From assembly GCF_002127325.2 (NCBI RefSeq), contig NC_035446.2, forward strand, positions 158,996,484 to 159,060,483: a stretch of DNA of 64,000 nt, given 5' to 3'. Both the position numbers and the translations under genes were made by a program. Of the stretch, positions 48,229 through 58,941 are shown piece by piece. This stretch comes from Helianthus annuus (Eukaryota; Streptophyta; Magnoliopsida; Asterales; Asteraceae). Below the pieces are notes generated by a model. That model was not told the origin of the DNA. It saw only the letters and a list, made by a program, of their open reading frames with translations, and searched no databases. Each line of letters starts with the position of its first letter. The first letter of the stretch is position 1.

Positions 48229-48380
48229 ATGTGTCACACACTCACACCCCAGTTTTTCCGAGGTTTGGTTTGGCTCATTGATATCAAATCAAAACTTAAG
48301 CAGCGAAATTAAAACATATGATTTAGAATTAAACCAAAAAAGACATCTGGATTGGTTTTCAACCTCCAAAATACAGTACC
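48229..48380 (+). repeat. About 150-bp direct repeat, left copy (flanks the PPR gene)
   Basis: Shares TTTTTCCGAGGTTTGG, CTTAAGCAGCG, GGTTGGTTTTCAACCTCC-like and AATTACAGTA-type phrases with 51638-51780. Begins TCACACCCCAG, a common start of gypsy LTR ends, so it may be an LTR fragment. Confidence 0.75.
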
Positions 48381-48900
48381 AAGTGACTGTAAGTCTGTAA
48401 TCGCTTAAACCTGTATCATACAACTTTCTGTAATTTGACTACAACTTTCTCTCTCAAACCTTTCTAAAAGTAGAAAAAATAAAACATTAACAACTAACGA
48501 AGATCGAAGAACAAAAGAAGAAAGTACTGGATAATGAATATGAACACTGTATCTATCACGAAAGTACTGAAGAACCGAGATAACAGCTCCGGTTTCATCA
48601 GGAAAATTAAAAGAACATAACAATATAAATTAGTCAAAGATATCATATAAATTGACAAAAAAACAAAAAAAAGTAACTTATTACTTGATAAAAGAATAAC
48701 ACTAATATATATATGTTTTGTAAAAATAAAATAACTTTAAATCAACTTTGAATTAAATATGTTTTATAAAAATAAAAAAAATCTACAACTTTTCAACAAA
48801 AAAAAAAACAATCAAACAACAAACCAACAATCCTTTTTTTTCACCAAAACCCTACTTTTTGCCTCAAAAAAAAAAAAAAAAAAAACTGCCAGACCAAAAC
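48381..48900. other. AT-rich region, no gene seen
   Basis: Contains A-tracts (48798, 48866) and nothing else recognisable. Confidence 0.35.
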
Positions 48901-48924
48901 GCCCCGCTTTGGCCAAAGCGGGGC
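48901..48924. repeat. Perfect 24-bp palindrome
   Basis: GCCCCGCTTTGG followed by its exact inverse, centred on GGCC at 48911-48914. A degenerate related word (AAGCGCCCCGTTTGG) lies at about 48995-49009, so it may be part of a small element. Confidence 0.85.
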
Positions 48925-49781
48925 GCTTCGGTACGAGGTCGCTGGGCCGGACATGAAGTGACATGCACAACCTTTGTCTGTTGACGTTAATCCAAAGCGC
49001 CCCGTTTGGGTGTGTGAATAGACCAAGTGTGTGTGTGAATAGATCCATCCTTCTCAAATTATATCAAACCCTCCTCCAACAAAACCTACGGCATCTACCT
49101 TCACCCTGACGCCGACGACCACCTACGCAACGCCGGCGACCACTTTTACGATCCTTACATCAGTGTTTTGATATTAGGGTTTGTCAAATCTGTGTGATTT
49201 TGGATGACTTCTGCCATTGAAACAAACAAGGTTTTCTTTCTTCTCTGTAGACTATTTTCCAGTTTATTTTGTTTGATTGGACAAATCAATTGTTGTAACT
49301 CAGATTATGGCCTCCTTGTGTTTTTTGCTTTTAGAGTAATGTTTTTTTTCAGCAATGTTAGTCAAAGTATCTGATCTGATCATCCTTGTTTGGGTGAAAT
49401 GTTTCTCGTGTGCTCTGATTACCTTGCTAAAATGTGGTAAAGTAGTAGAGGAGATTTTGATGTTACAAATAGAAAGTATTTGAGAAATGAGAATGATAGT
49501 ATCAACTTAATGCGTGGGAGTTTTGTATGTCAATGACAGTATCAACTTGTTTGTTTGCACTCGCCCCTTAGTCATAAATCTGAATTAGAAAGTATCTTTT
49601 AATTATTGTGTCTTGAAAAATTGAAAATTTTAAATTCACAGAGCTGACTATGGAATTGGGAAATTCTTATAAATCTGCAGAGCAACAAACAAGAATTCTA
49701 TGCCTATCCTTGTTCTAATTGGTGGTGAAAGAAGGCATTGAAGAAGATTGGCAGGCAAGGGCAACCACATAAAACTGTTAC
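48925..49781 (+). other. Upstream region and possible 5' leader of the PPR gene
   Basis: CT/AC-rich, leader-like sequence at 49045-49160 (CCTCCTCCAAC, GCCGACGACCACC). A possible leader intron could run from about 49230 to the TTGACAG acceptor near 49790; this is a guess. Confidence 0.3.
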
Positions 49782-49832
49782 TTGTTGACAGATTGTTCTT
49801 TGCAATTTCTAAAATGCTCTGATTGGGACGAA

Positions 49833-51314
49833 ATGTTGTCACCTCTCCACAAGCTTCACATCAGGAATCCTACCTTTCTTGTATGTTCTGTGAAATTGTC
49901 ATTCTACTACAACCTCACCACCATCACGCCTCCTGCAGATGATGATGATGCCTCCAGCCTTTCTAACCTCATCCTAAAGTTAGACCCACAAGCTCTAACC
50001 CATAATTTAGAATTCAACTCAGTCACCTGGACGCCGGACCTAGTGAACAAGATCTTAAAACACCTATGGAACCATGGCCCCAAAGCCATCCAATTCTTTA
50101 ACCTTCTTGAACGCCACCCCACATACACCCACTCCGCTGCCTCATTTGACCATGCCATTGACATTGCTGCCCGATTGCGCAACTACAAGACCGTATGGGC
50201 ACTTGTTGCCCGAATGCGGAAACGAAGGGTTGGTCCAAACCCTAAAACATTCGCCATTATAACCGAACGGTATGTATCTGCTGGAAAACCCGACAAAGCC
50301 GTTAGAGTTTTCTTGTCGATGCAGGAGTATGGCTGTCAACAAGATCTGAATAGCTTTAACACGTTTCTTGATGTTTTATGCAAGTCTAGACGAGTTGAAA
50401 TGGCGTATAACTTGTTTAAGGTTTTAAAGAGAAGATTTAGAGCTGACACGATCAGTTATAACATAATTGCAAATGGTTTTTGTTTGTTAAAGCGAACACC
50501 TAGGGCTTTGGAGGTGTTGAGGGAGATGGTGGAGAGTGGTTTAGAGCCAACTCTCAAGACGTATAATGTGATTCTTAATGGGTATTTCAAAGCGGGTCAG
50601 GTTAAAGAAGCTTGGCAGTTTTTCTTGGAGATGAAAAGGCGAAGAAGATGTGAGATGGATGTTGTTACCTACACAACTGTGGTTCATGGGTTTGGGGTTG
50701 CAGGTGAGATTCAAAAGGCGCGCCAAGTGTTTGATGAAATGATTGGGTTAGGGATACTTCCTTCTGTTGCCACTTACAATGCATATATTCAAGTTCTATG
50801 CAAAAAAGACAATGTGGAGAATGCTATTTTGGTGTTTGAGGAGATGTTGAAGAAGGGTTATACTCCTAATGCAACAACATACAATGTAGTGATCAGAGGG
50901 TTGTGTCATGTTGGAAAGATGGATAGGGCAATGGAGTATTTGGATAAGATGAAAGATGATGAGTGCGGTCCGAATGTTCAAACTTACAATGTGATCATTA
51001 GGTATTATTGCGATGAAGGTGAAATCGAGAAGAGTTTGAAGGTTTTTAAGAGAATGGGTAATGGTGAATGTTTGCCCAATTTGGATACATACAATGTTTT
51101 AATAAGTGCAATGTTTGGGAGGAAGAGATCTGGCGATCTAATGGTGGCAGGGAAACTGCTGATAGAAATGGTGGATAGAGGGTTTATCCCTCGTAAGTTC
51201 ACCTTCAATCGAGTCTTGAATGGCCTTTTGCTTACTGGAAATCAAGATTTTGCCAAAGAGATACTTACAGCACAGAGCAGATGTGGTCGTCTTCCTCGTC
51301 AGCTCAGATTATGA
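49833..51314 (+). CDS. OTP43: P-class pentatricopeptide repeat protein, OTP43-like
   Basis: PPR proteins bind organellar RNA with one base per repeat. OTP43 of Arabidopsis is needed in mitochondria for trans-splicing of nad1 intron 1, which supports complex I. The product is 493 residues from the ATG at 49833; an in-frame ATG at 49782 would add 17. The later start gives an N-terminus rich in Leu, Ser and His (MLSPLHKLHIRNP), more like a mitochondrial presequence. About ten P-type repeats of 35 residues follow from about residue 120, seen as TYNVILNGYFKAG, TYTTVVHGFGVAG, TYNAYIQVLCKK, TYNVVIRGLC and TYNVIIRYYC. The C-terminal phrase FIPRKFTFNRVLNGLLLTGN is close to OTP43 as I remember it. There is no E or DYW domain. 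The gene is unbroken and single-exon, typical for the family. It lies in the first intron of a pseudogene, in the same orientation. Confidence 0.85.
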   Translation: MLSPLHKLHIRNPTFLVCSVKLSFYYNLTTITPPADDDDASSLSNLILKLDPQALTHNLEFNSVTWTPDLVNKILKHLWNHGPKAIQFFNLLERHPTYTHSAASFDHAIDIAARLRNYKTVWALVARMRKRRVGPNPKTFAIITERYVSAGKPDKAVRVFLSMQEYGCQQDLNSFNTFLDVLCKSRRVEMAYNLFKVLKRRFRADTISYNIIANGFCLLKRTPRALEVLREMVESGLEPTLKTYNVILNGYFKAGQVKEAWQFFLEMKRRRRCEMDVVTYTTVVHGFGVAGEIQKARQVFDEMIGLGILPSVATYNAYIQVLCKKDNVENAILVFEEMLKKGYTPNATTYNVVIRGLCHVGKMDRAMEYLDKMKDDECGPNVQTYNVIIRYYCDEGEIEKSLKVFKRMGNGECLPNLDTYNVLISAMFGRKRSGDLMVAGKLLIEMVDRGFIPRKFTFNRVLNGLLLTGNQDFAKEILTAQSRCGRLPRQLRL

Positions 51315-51637
51315 TACAAGTTTATTTTGCCAAAGTTTCTGGAACATGTGTCTTGTTGTGATGTCGGTTGAAAAATGTTGTTGGATATTGGATAGGCATT
51401 CTATATGAGAGCTTTTGCCAGCTTGAGGGCTTCATATTACTTCATCGGTCCCATATTATAAGCGGTGTTGGAAATATTTCAGGTAGTGACTACTGCTAGC
51501 GGGTGCTTTGCGGCTTCTTGCTGCATCTCGGTCAAGGAAATCAGGTACCATATCATTTTTATATCTTATTATATAAACAATGTCGCTCAACTTGTTCAGA
51601 TATGTTCCTTTTTTGTTAGCAATCGAACCTCACATGG
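51315..51637 (+). other. 3' flank of the PPR gene
   Basis: No gene. Probable 3' untranslated region, with TTGTGATG and TGTATG-like words but no clear poly(A) signal. Confidence 0.35.
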
Positions 51638-51780
51638 TCACACCCTCGTTTTTCCGAGGTTTGGTGTGGCTCAATAATATCAAATCTTAAGCAGCGGAAT
51701 TAAAACACGGGGCTTAAGTAAACCTGAAAAAACGTCTAGGTTGGTTTTCAACCTCCAAATTACAGTAGCGAGTGTTCATA
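51638..51780 (+). repeat. About 150-bp direct repeat, right copy
   Basis: Diverged copy of 48229-48380, in the same orientation, 3.4 kb downstream. Begins TCACACCCTCGTTTTTCCGAGG, which contains a short hairpin (CTCG...CGAG). Confidence 0.75.
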
Positions 51781-52049
51781 ATACTACTGCAGTCAATATT
51801 ATTGTGCTTTGAGTTAATATATTCAGTAGCAATAGGAACCTCTAAGTTTTCAACAGTTTCTTTAGGTTTCTATTTATGCCATGATACGTATCATCCTTGT
51901 ATGTACATACATACGTTTGAATCTTGTTGCTCGAACGGGGAATGGTGTCGTTATTCATATTCATTGACAAAATGTTAAGAGTAATTTGGTCATTTTAATG
52001 AAATTGGGATATTGCGTATGTACAATCTTGGTTTCAAAAAAGTGTGTAG

Positions 52050-53340
52050 CGATTCGAAATAAGTCAAAATCGGTCAAAAATCGGCTGAAATCGGTTGAAA
52101 TCGGACTAGTTGGTCAAAAAAACAAGTCAAAATTGAATCATATTAGGTCAAAATCGGACCAAATCTGTCAAAAGAAAATGAGTTCTTACGTCAATTCGAA
52201 CCTTAATCGGACCTGCATCTGTATCCATCGTTCAAAATCGAACCCCACTGAACCTTGGTTTAAAAAAGCGTGAAGCGCTCCGAAGCGTTTTGGTTCCAAA
52301 AGCTTTAAGCGAAGCTTTAAGCGTGAGGCGAGAGCTTCACGTATACGAAGCGCTCAAAATAAAAAAAATAAAAAAAATATTGTATATATCAATATGACCT
52401 ATTCTACTTGTTAATCAATAATAAACACAAAAACATGATTAAAAAGCACACTTAACACATAAAAAACATGGTTACAACATAAATTAAAGTCGAAACACAC
52501 TTAAAACATAAACATAAAAATAGTCTTTTCCGATGAGAAGGACTTTTCCGAGGCAGCAGTAGTGTTGTTTGATCCTGAGGCCAATATGATTTCTAAACAG
52601 AAATCAAGTTGACAGCAGCAGCAGCAGCAGCGTGAAGAAGAAGAAGCAGCAGCCAGCGTGATTTTTTTTAGGGTTTAGACTTAATAGAATCTGTTTTTAA
52701 AAGCAGGTCGCAGGTGGGCTTTTTTCTTGGGTATATATTCTTTAAATTAGGCCCATGTTGGTGGGCTTTTTAATTATACAACAAACATTATAAAACCAGC
52801 CCAGAATGGCGCCTCAGCCGCCTAACGCCTCGAAATACTAGCGCTTTAAGCCCGCTTCATAGCGCCTCATGTACTTTAGCGCTTTATGTGAAAAAAAGCG
52901 TTTTTATGGGCGCCTCGGGCGCCTCACGCCTTAAGCGCGCCTTAAGCTCGCTTTTTTAAACCAAGCACTGAACAAATAATTGTTTAGATGAAGCGAATTT
53001 GGGGATTAGGGTTTGTGTTTTGTTTCTCTACTGATAAGAACGATGAAGAATGGGGAAAAGAGCGGCGTATGAAACGTGGGTAAGAGTTTAGGTTTTATTA
53101 TGTTTGGGTTTTTAACATTTAACACGCCTCTATCTTTAATTAATTTACATCTGGTTCCCAAAGTTGTATATTTATATATAAAATTTATAAAATTAACTCT
53201 ATATTTATATAAATTTGTAAAATTATACATAAAAAGTTCATTCCGATTAATCCCTATTAATCTCGATTAATCCCTAGGCGATACCTCACCGCCCGACTAG
53301 CGACTAGCGCCTTCTACAACATTGATTTTAATATCAAGAG
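52050..53340. mobile_element. Insertion in copy-2 intron, hosting a nested MITE
   Basis: Lies between intron sequences that are adjacent in copy 1 (GTGTAGCGATTCGA and GATGCGCGAAGCG types). Contains AAATCGG and GATTAATCCC repeats and ends with CCCGACTAGCGACTAGCGCC. The MITE at 52254-52965 sits inside it. Exact ends and family unknown. Confidence 0.5.
52246..52973. mobile_element. hAT-type MITE, AAGCG-rich family, copy 3 (712 bp)
   Basis: The element proper is 52254-52965. Ends CTTGGTTTAAAAAAGCG and CGCTTTTTTAAACCAAG-type inverse, exact 8-bp duplication CACTGAAC. Shares GCTCCGAAGCGTTTTGGTTC with copies 1 and 2. Contains a CAG/AAG-rich stretch near 52613-52652. Confidence 0.9.
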
Positions 53341-54883
53341 CTGACGTGCAATGCGCGAAGCGCGGCGTTCATTATTTAAAAAAATACTAGAGAATTATTT
53401 GTGGATAATGTTTTAGTCTGTTTACGTTTAAACATTAAAATATAAGATATTCTCATCATCTCTAGTCAGATTTGTTTTATCGATTGTCTAATTTGTTCAA
53501 ATACTTAAAACCTGTTGCTCAATTATGGTCAGATTTGTTCAATCAATTGTCTAATTTGTTCAAATACTCAAAACCCGTTGCTCAATTATGGTCAGATTTG
53601 TTCAATCAGATTTGAAAATATCAGATCCAATGCAATCATGGTTCAGTGTGTTCATATATTATGCGCTCCTGATGCACACATTTACTACAAAGTGTACTAT
53701 CAAACTCAGTTATGAGTAGGTATTGTGGGTTAGGAAAATTGCGAGATTTATATGTTTTGTCATGTGAACTGTGGTTGTTAAAAAATTTCATCACATTCAC
53801 TTTCACCTTTTGCATATAAGTTTTTAGATAAAAGAGAAGTTTATAGAAGATAAAACTAATAAATCCGTTTCTGTTCATATCGAATTTGTTTTGAAGTTTT
53901 AATTTTGATTCTTAGGCAAGTTGCTGATGATTTACTCTAGTCTTTAGTTGAAGATTAATAATTTGTCATAGTAGTGTTTATGTTTAAGCTTGAGATTTGT
54001 CTTGTTGCTATTTCAATTTTGGGAACTAAATTGTTTAATCATTGCAGACGGTACCAGTTAACCCGAAACCTTTCTTGAACAATTTGACTGGGAAGGCTGT
54101 GATTGTGAAACTCAAGTGGGGAATGGAGTACAAAGGTTATCTTGTCTCTGTATGAACTTGCAGGTAGATGATATTTAGTATGTGTTTTGTTTGATGGTTT
54201 TGAGATAGGGATATGGGTATGAAAGTGATGGTTACTGTTTGTTTTATATCATTTGCGTATTCATATACAGCCTGGTCTCCTATTTTTTAAGTTTGTAATT
54301 CTGGAAAGGGTATAATCCGTGCTTCTAATGCTAGTTTTTTGTCTTGTTTTTTAGTTGTCTAACTCTGAGGAGTACATTGATGGTCAGTTTACTGGAGAGA
54401 TTCTGATCAGGTATGTTAAAATATAAAAGCATAATCCTTTTTCTTAGTATAAGTATGGAGTTGTATTCAAATATTTTTCCCCAATGTCATTGTCATTTTT
54501 GAATTGTTTTGAGCTGATAGTAGTTGGGGGTAATCTTTTACTCTTATGGTAGTAGAGCATGTTCTGAAGATTTATTTATTTGCTCAAGAAATACATACCG
54601 ATTATCATCGAATGTCTAGAGAGTGGATTTGTTAGGATATTGTGTATTTACTTACATGTGTCTTGTACACTCCATGCATGGGTTGCAACATATTTTGTAC
54701 GGGGTCAAACGTGTTTGTTTCAAAATATATATTTTTTACAGATAATATGTTAATACATGCATACAAAATGTTAACAATAATTATATATCCTGGCTAAAGA
54801 CTGATGCTTGTGTGTTGATATGCAGCAGATGTAACAATGTTCTCTATTTACGAGGTGTACCAGAGGATGCAGATCGTGATTAG

Positions 54884-55265
54884 CACTCGTGCATTCAGAT
54901 CTATCTGTTTTACATTCAACGTCTTATGTCTTTGTATTTAGATGTTAAGATCTAAGATGACACTTAATTTAGAAAGCCTGAACTTATGATTGATGCAAGT
55001 TTAATTGGGTGAATGTGCATTTTTTCTGGACTTCTATTAGTATGTATGAATGTATCAGACAATGTTGAATGTTAGTTAGTTTCTTCTTTTTTCCCTCATG
55101 ATTAAAAACTTAAAATTTTGTTGTGTTGGTTGATAGAGATCACAATAGGCTCACATTGAAGCTTACATTTGTAAGAAAAAAACTGTTTTCTCAAAACAAA
55201 TTATTAGATAACTGGGGGGGTTTAAACTTTTTTTAGAGTGGTTTGATTTTTGGTTTCTTTGTTTC
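54884..55265 (+). other. 3' flank of the SmF pseudogene
   Basis: Collinear with 29836-30190 downstream of the intact SmF gene. Includes the matching probable 3' untranslated region. Confidence 0.6.
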
Positions 55266-55609
55266 TGAGTGATACGCCCCACTTGCGGCATGCACATATA
55301 ATGTATATATGTGTGGGCCCACCAGGGGGAAGTGAAAGTGCACTAATTTTACTGTTATTTTACTAATTTCGTGAAAAATAACGTTAAAAAGCGAGGGATG
55401 GTTAATCATGCATTATGTGGTGGAGTTGATAGCCGAAAGACAAGACTTGATGCAAAACTACTATCGAGCCGGAGGTCTGCCTTTATATTCCTACGGGATA
55501 GAGGTAAGACTGTCTACATTTTACTCTTTTTAGACTCTACCTTAGCTTTGCTATTGGTGGGATTTACTGAGTATGATGTTATGATGTTGATGATTGTTTA
55601 TGAGTGATA
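55266..55609. mobile_element. 326-bp insertion with 9-bp flanking repeats, family unknown
   Basis: TGAGTGATA occurs at 55266-55274 and 55601-55609. The intervening sequence begins CGCCCCACTTGCGGC and is absent from copy 1 (near 30210). There are no terminal inverted repeats. It may be a piece of an LTR. Confidence 0.5.
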
Positions 55610-55739
55610 TTTGCATACCCCTAAAAGTTCAAGAACCGACATTCCAAAAAGATGCAAAAGTTTTAATATTCTCATTGGTTTTTTTTAATCTTCTGTAGTG
55701 TTGTAGTAACTCAAAATCTGGTTTAATTAGGACTGCTAA

Positions 55740-56640
55740 GCTGATATTCTCATTGTTCTAGTCCTGTATGGAGCACTTCTTGTTTTCTTTTGGGTTTGTT
55801 GCAAGTCAAATGGAAATGGTGGTGGTGGCGTTTTAAAGTAGTCGATAAAGATGGTTTGTGGTGGAAGGTTGTATGGTTCATTCATCATAACTCTAGGGTC
55901 TTGGCCTTGGAAACAGATCTTTAGTATTCACTCGGATTTTGCTCAGGTTGGTGTGGAATTAAAGAAGGCATTTAAAAGGGTGTGGGGGGTGCGGCTCCAA
56001 TATTCTTTTCTGGCTTGACGTCTGGGCTGGAATTGATTCGTTAGTAACTGTGTTTCCTGCTCTTTTTGCTAAGGAGGCAAACAAGCTTTGCCTCCTTAAA
56101 GACCAGTTAAATTCTGGTGGCTTGGCAATGGAAACGGCCTGTTTTTTCCACTGTTGAAGCTGCTGAGTTGGACCAGCTTCTGGCTTTAATTTCCTCTTTG
56201 GGGCAGGCTGCTGCTGGTAGAGAGGTAAAGGACAGGTGGATCTGGGTTTTGGACGATTATGGAACATTTTCTAGTTGGGACTTGGGAGCGCTAAGCGCTG
56301 TATTCGGGTTACAGATGGACAGCCCACGATTCAGTGTTTTTCTAGTGCATCTGGCATATGAGAAATGGCATCATTTTTTTTGTTCAATAATAATCAGATT
56401 AAAACTTCATGGAAATTACATCGAAATAAATGACAAACGGGCTTTGGGGTTCTTGTGGGTGAAAAACAGGTCCAAAAAAGGGGTATTTCATGGGATGATT
56501 GGAGGAGCTTAATTTTTTTTTTTGATGCTACGTCTTTTCTATTTCTGTGTTTGTTTTGGTGGACTTGTTTGTAAGCCGGCAAGTTTCTTGCTACTCTCGT
56601 TGCATTACTAAATATTTTGTTGGTCGTTAAAAATATGTCT
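55740..56640 (+). pseudogene. LINE ORF2 relic, copy 2
   Basis: Counterpart of 30350-31165. Fragments: VFPALFAKEANKLCLLKD, DRWIWVLDDYGTF and SAKRCIRV in shifting frames. It includes a stretch near 55800-55930 that is missing from copy 1, so neither copy is the direct parent of the other at this point. Confidence 0.75.
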
Positions 56641-56937
56641 TATTTTATTTATTTATTTTTATTCGGTTTATTACTAATGATTTTCAACTTTCTTTAAAGT
56701 TTATAATTTCAGGTTGTTGTAAAGAGTTTTAACTTTATATTCTAACATAATAGTTAAAACTTGTAAACCTTTGACACACGATCAAATTTTATAGTAAAAT
56801 GTTTTTCCAGTCTCGTTTTAATGTTTCAAAATACATGAATTTGTTTAAACACATGAATCACATATGTGAAAGGCTATGTGAACGCTTTTTTTTGTTGATG
56901 TAAATATTGTGTAGACTATGTTGTTAACATCTGAAAA

Positions 56938-57575
56938 CTTTCAACTAGGGTTGTATACGAACCGACCGAACACGAACAAGGTGTTCGTTCATTAAGGATA
57001 TAATGTGTTCACGAACGGTTCATGAACGCTTAAGGAACAAGATTTTTTGGTCGTCTTCATTCATTAAGGAAAGGAACGTGTTCACGAACGGTTCACGAAC
57101 ACAAGCAATTAAACAAACACAAATAAAAACGGCGATGGCTAGATGTGGATGATGAGAAGGCGTTAGACCTTGAAAGCCTAATCGTTGGAACGAATGCCGA
57201 TAATCTTTTTCGATGAAAATAATGAGAAGGAAAGTGGAACGGTGTATAAATAAGGTGGAGACAAAGTTTCCGGTAAGGAGATAAATAAGAATTAAAGAAT
57301 ACAAAAAGTTTAGATAAAACATATAAATTATAAAAGAAATCTTTAATGAGCAACATAAACAAACGGACATAGAATGTTCACGAACACATTATCGAACGTT
57401 CACGAACACAATTGAACGAACGAGACATTTATTCGTGTTCGTTCATTTAACTAAACGAACGGAATTTCTTATTCATGTTCGTTCGCTAATCAAACGAACG
57501 AACATAAATGAACTTCCCGCCGAACGGTTCACGAACTGGCTGAACGTTCGGTTCATTTACAACCCTACTTTTGAC
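56938..57575. mobile_element. hAT-like MITE, TAGGGTTGTA family (622 bp)
   Basis: The element proper is 56946-57567. Ends TAGGGTTGTATACGAACCG and CGGTTCATTTACAACCCTA. Flanks CTTTCAAC / CTTTTGAC match 6 of 8, a worn 8-bp target duplication. Rich in GTTCGTT/AACGAAC words (for example CACGAACGGTTC). No transposase. Confidence 0.8.
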
Positions 57576-57581
57576 CATTTT

Positions 57582-58194
57582 TGTTAAAATATTGTGCCAT
57601 TTTAGTTGTCATTCAAATCTGGGCTTTAATCTAATCTATTGGTCTGGGCTCTTGAAGTGGGCTTTGGTTGATATATATTTTTGGGCTTATGGTTGTTTAA
57701 GTTGTTCAGGTTGTTGTAACTGAACATGTGGCGTTTAGAAGTTGAGGGGGGCATTGTGTAAATTTCGGAGGACTACGATCATCATGTTACATTCTGCTAG
57801 ACTAAAATGTAACTTTGGACAATGCTGATATAAAAAGGCAGAAGATTCTGGATTTCATTATTCTCCCCCCTCGCACCTTTACTCTCACTTTCTCACTGTA
57901 TAATTAGGGTTTTCCTTGGCGATTTGTATTGTGCAGCCAGTTGTTGTGTTGATCTCTCTTTGTTGTTGAGAAACTGTTGTTGCTGCCTGTTAGATGATCA
58001 TCAGTCGATGATCATCAATTTGTTTTGTACTTCTGTATCGTTCTGATCTTATATTTTGTAAGATCTGTTGGGAGATTGGGGGGGTAAAGTTTTGGGTTGG
58101 GTTAATAAGAGATGTGTCACCTGTTTTGTCGTTATTTTGTTGTTTATCTTTTGTTTTTCGTTATTAGTTCATCATCATACCATCGGTTTTAACA
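57582..58194 (+). repeat. 5' LTR of the copia element
   Basis: Begins TGTTAAAATATTG and ends GGTTTTAACA, so the ends are inverted repeats of each other (TGTTAAAA/TTTTAACA). TATAAAAA at 57829-57836 is a likely promoter. Confidence 0.9.
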
Positions 58195-58207
58195 TGGTAT
58201 CAGAGCC
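58195..58207 (+). other. Primer binding site of the copia element
   Basis: TGGTATCAGAGCC, directly after the LTR, complementary to initiator tRNA-Met. Confidence 0.9.
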
Positions 58208-58941
58208 TATGTGCTCTTGTTGATGATCTGGTGTGTGTTTCCGCTGTGAAGAATTGTTTACTGATTGTTTGTTTCTTGTTGTCTAGGGTTTCTGTGCTCG
58301 GAAAGTATTGTTGGTGACAGATCTGCTTAGATCTGTTTATTGTTGGTGGTTTACTTGTTGGTACTGGACGAAACGCTAACTTAGGGTTTGCTGGTTGTTT
58401 GATCTTCTACCGATCAGACTTCTGCATTAGTCTCTGAAACCCTAGAAGGTTCAGGGAAAACTAACCGGAAGGGTTTTCTGTGTATCTTCTATATCAGGTT
58501 TAGTAGTTCTTGAAAACTACTGATATGCTATCTTTTGGATCTTTTTGCACCCGTTGTAAGACTGTTATGTCTTTTATCTCTGTATTTTTTATTTTTGCAT
58601 CATTCTTTGTTTGTGTCTAGGCATACCTGTTTACCGGACTAGTCGGGCTAACACTTGATCGAGTCTGTCTATTTGCTAATTGGTGTGTCCTGTTTGCATT
58701 TCTTTTGTGTTGGTTTATTCTCTGTTCTGTTTGGCTTATCTGTTCTTGGTTGTTCTTTAGGAGTGGCTCTTGAGTAAAGGCTTGTCCAGGCACCTGTGAG
58801 TGACGAACCTGGAATCTGGTCCATGACTCAGCTTCGCCCTAGGTCTTGTCTTGTTTGACTGTCTTATTATTTGTGTGTTATCTGTTGATAACTTATGTGA
58901 TTTGTGCTTGTTTGCCTGTCTGCTTTTGTGTGGTTGCCATC

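Larger units (their letters stand above)
44504..54883 (+). pseudogene. SmF pseudogene with a 9.5 kb first intron
   Basis: Recognisable exons: 44504-44509, 54048-54163, 54355-54410 and 54829-54883. Compared with the intact gene, exon 2 lacks 10 bp, exon 3 lacks 9 bp and exon 4 lacks 15 bp. The 10-bp loss puts a stop directly after the bases for residues SV in exon 2, before the end of the Sm1 motif, so no functional Sm fold could form. Splice sites still look usable, and the last acceptor has an extra CAG. The promoter has lost the telo-box. Intron 1 contains an intact PPR gene and several MITEs. Confidence 0.9.
42680..56870 (+). repeat. Segmental duplication, copy 2 (expanded)
   Basis: Collinear with 23987-32155: zf-RVT relic, SmF promoter, broken SmF exons, LINE relic and tail. 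Copy 2 is longer, mainly because of about 7.15 kb (44744-51898) in intron 1 holding the PPR gene and about 1.3 kb at 52050-53340, both absent from copy 1. Confidence 0.85.
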
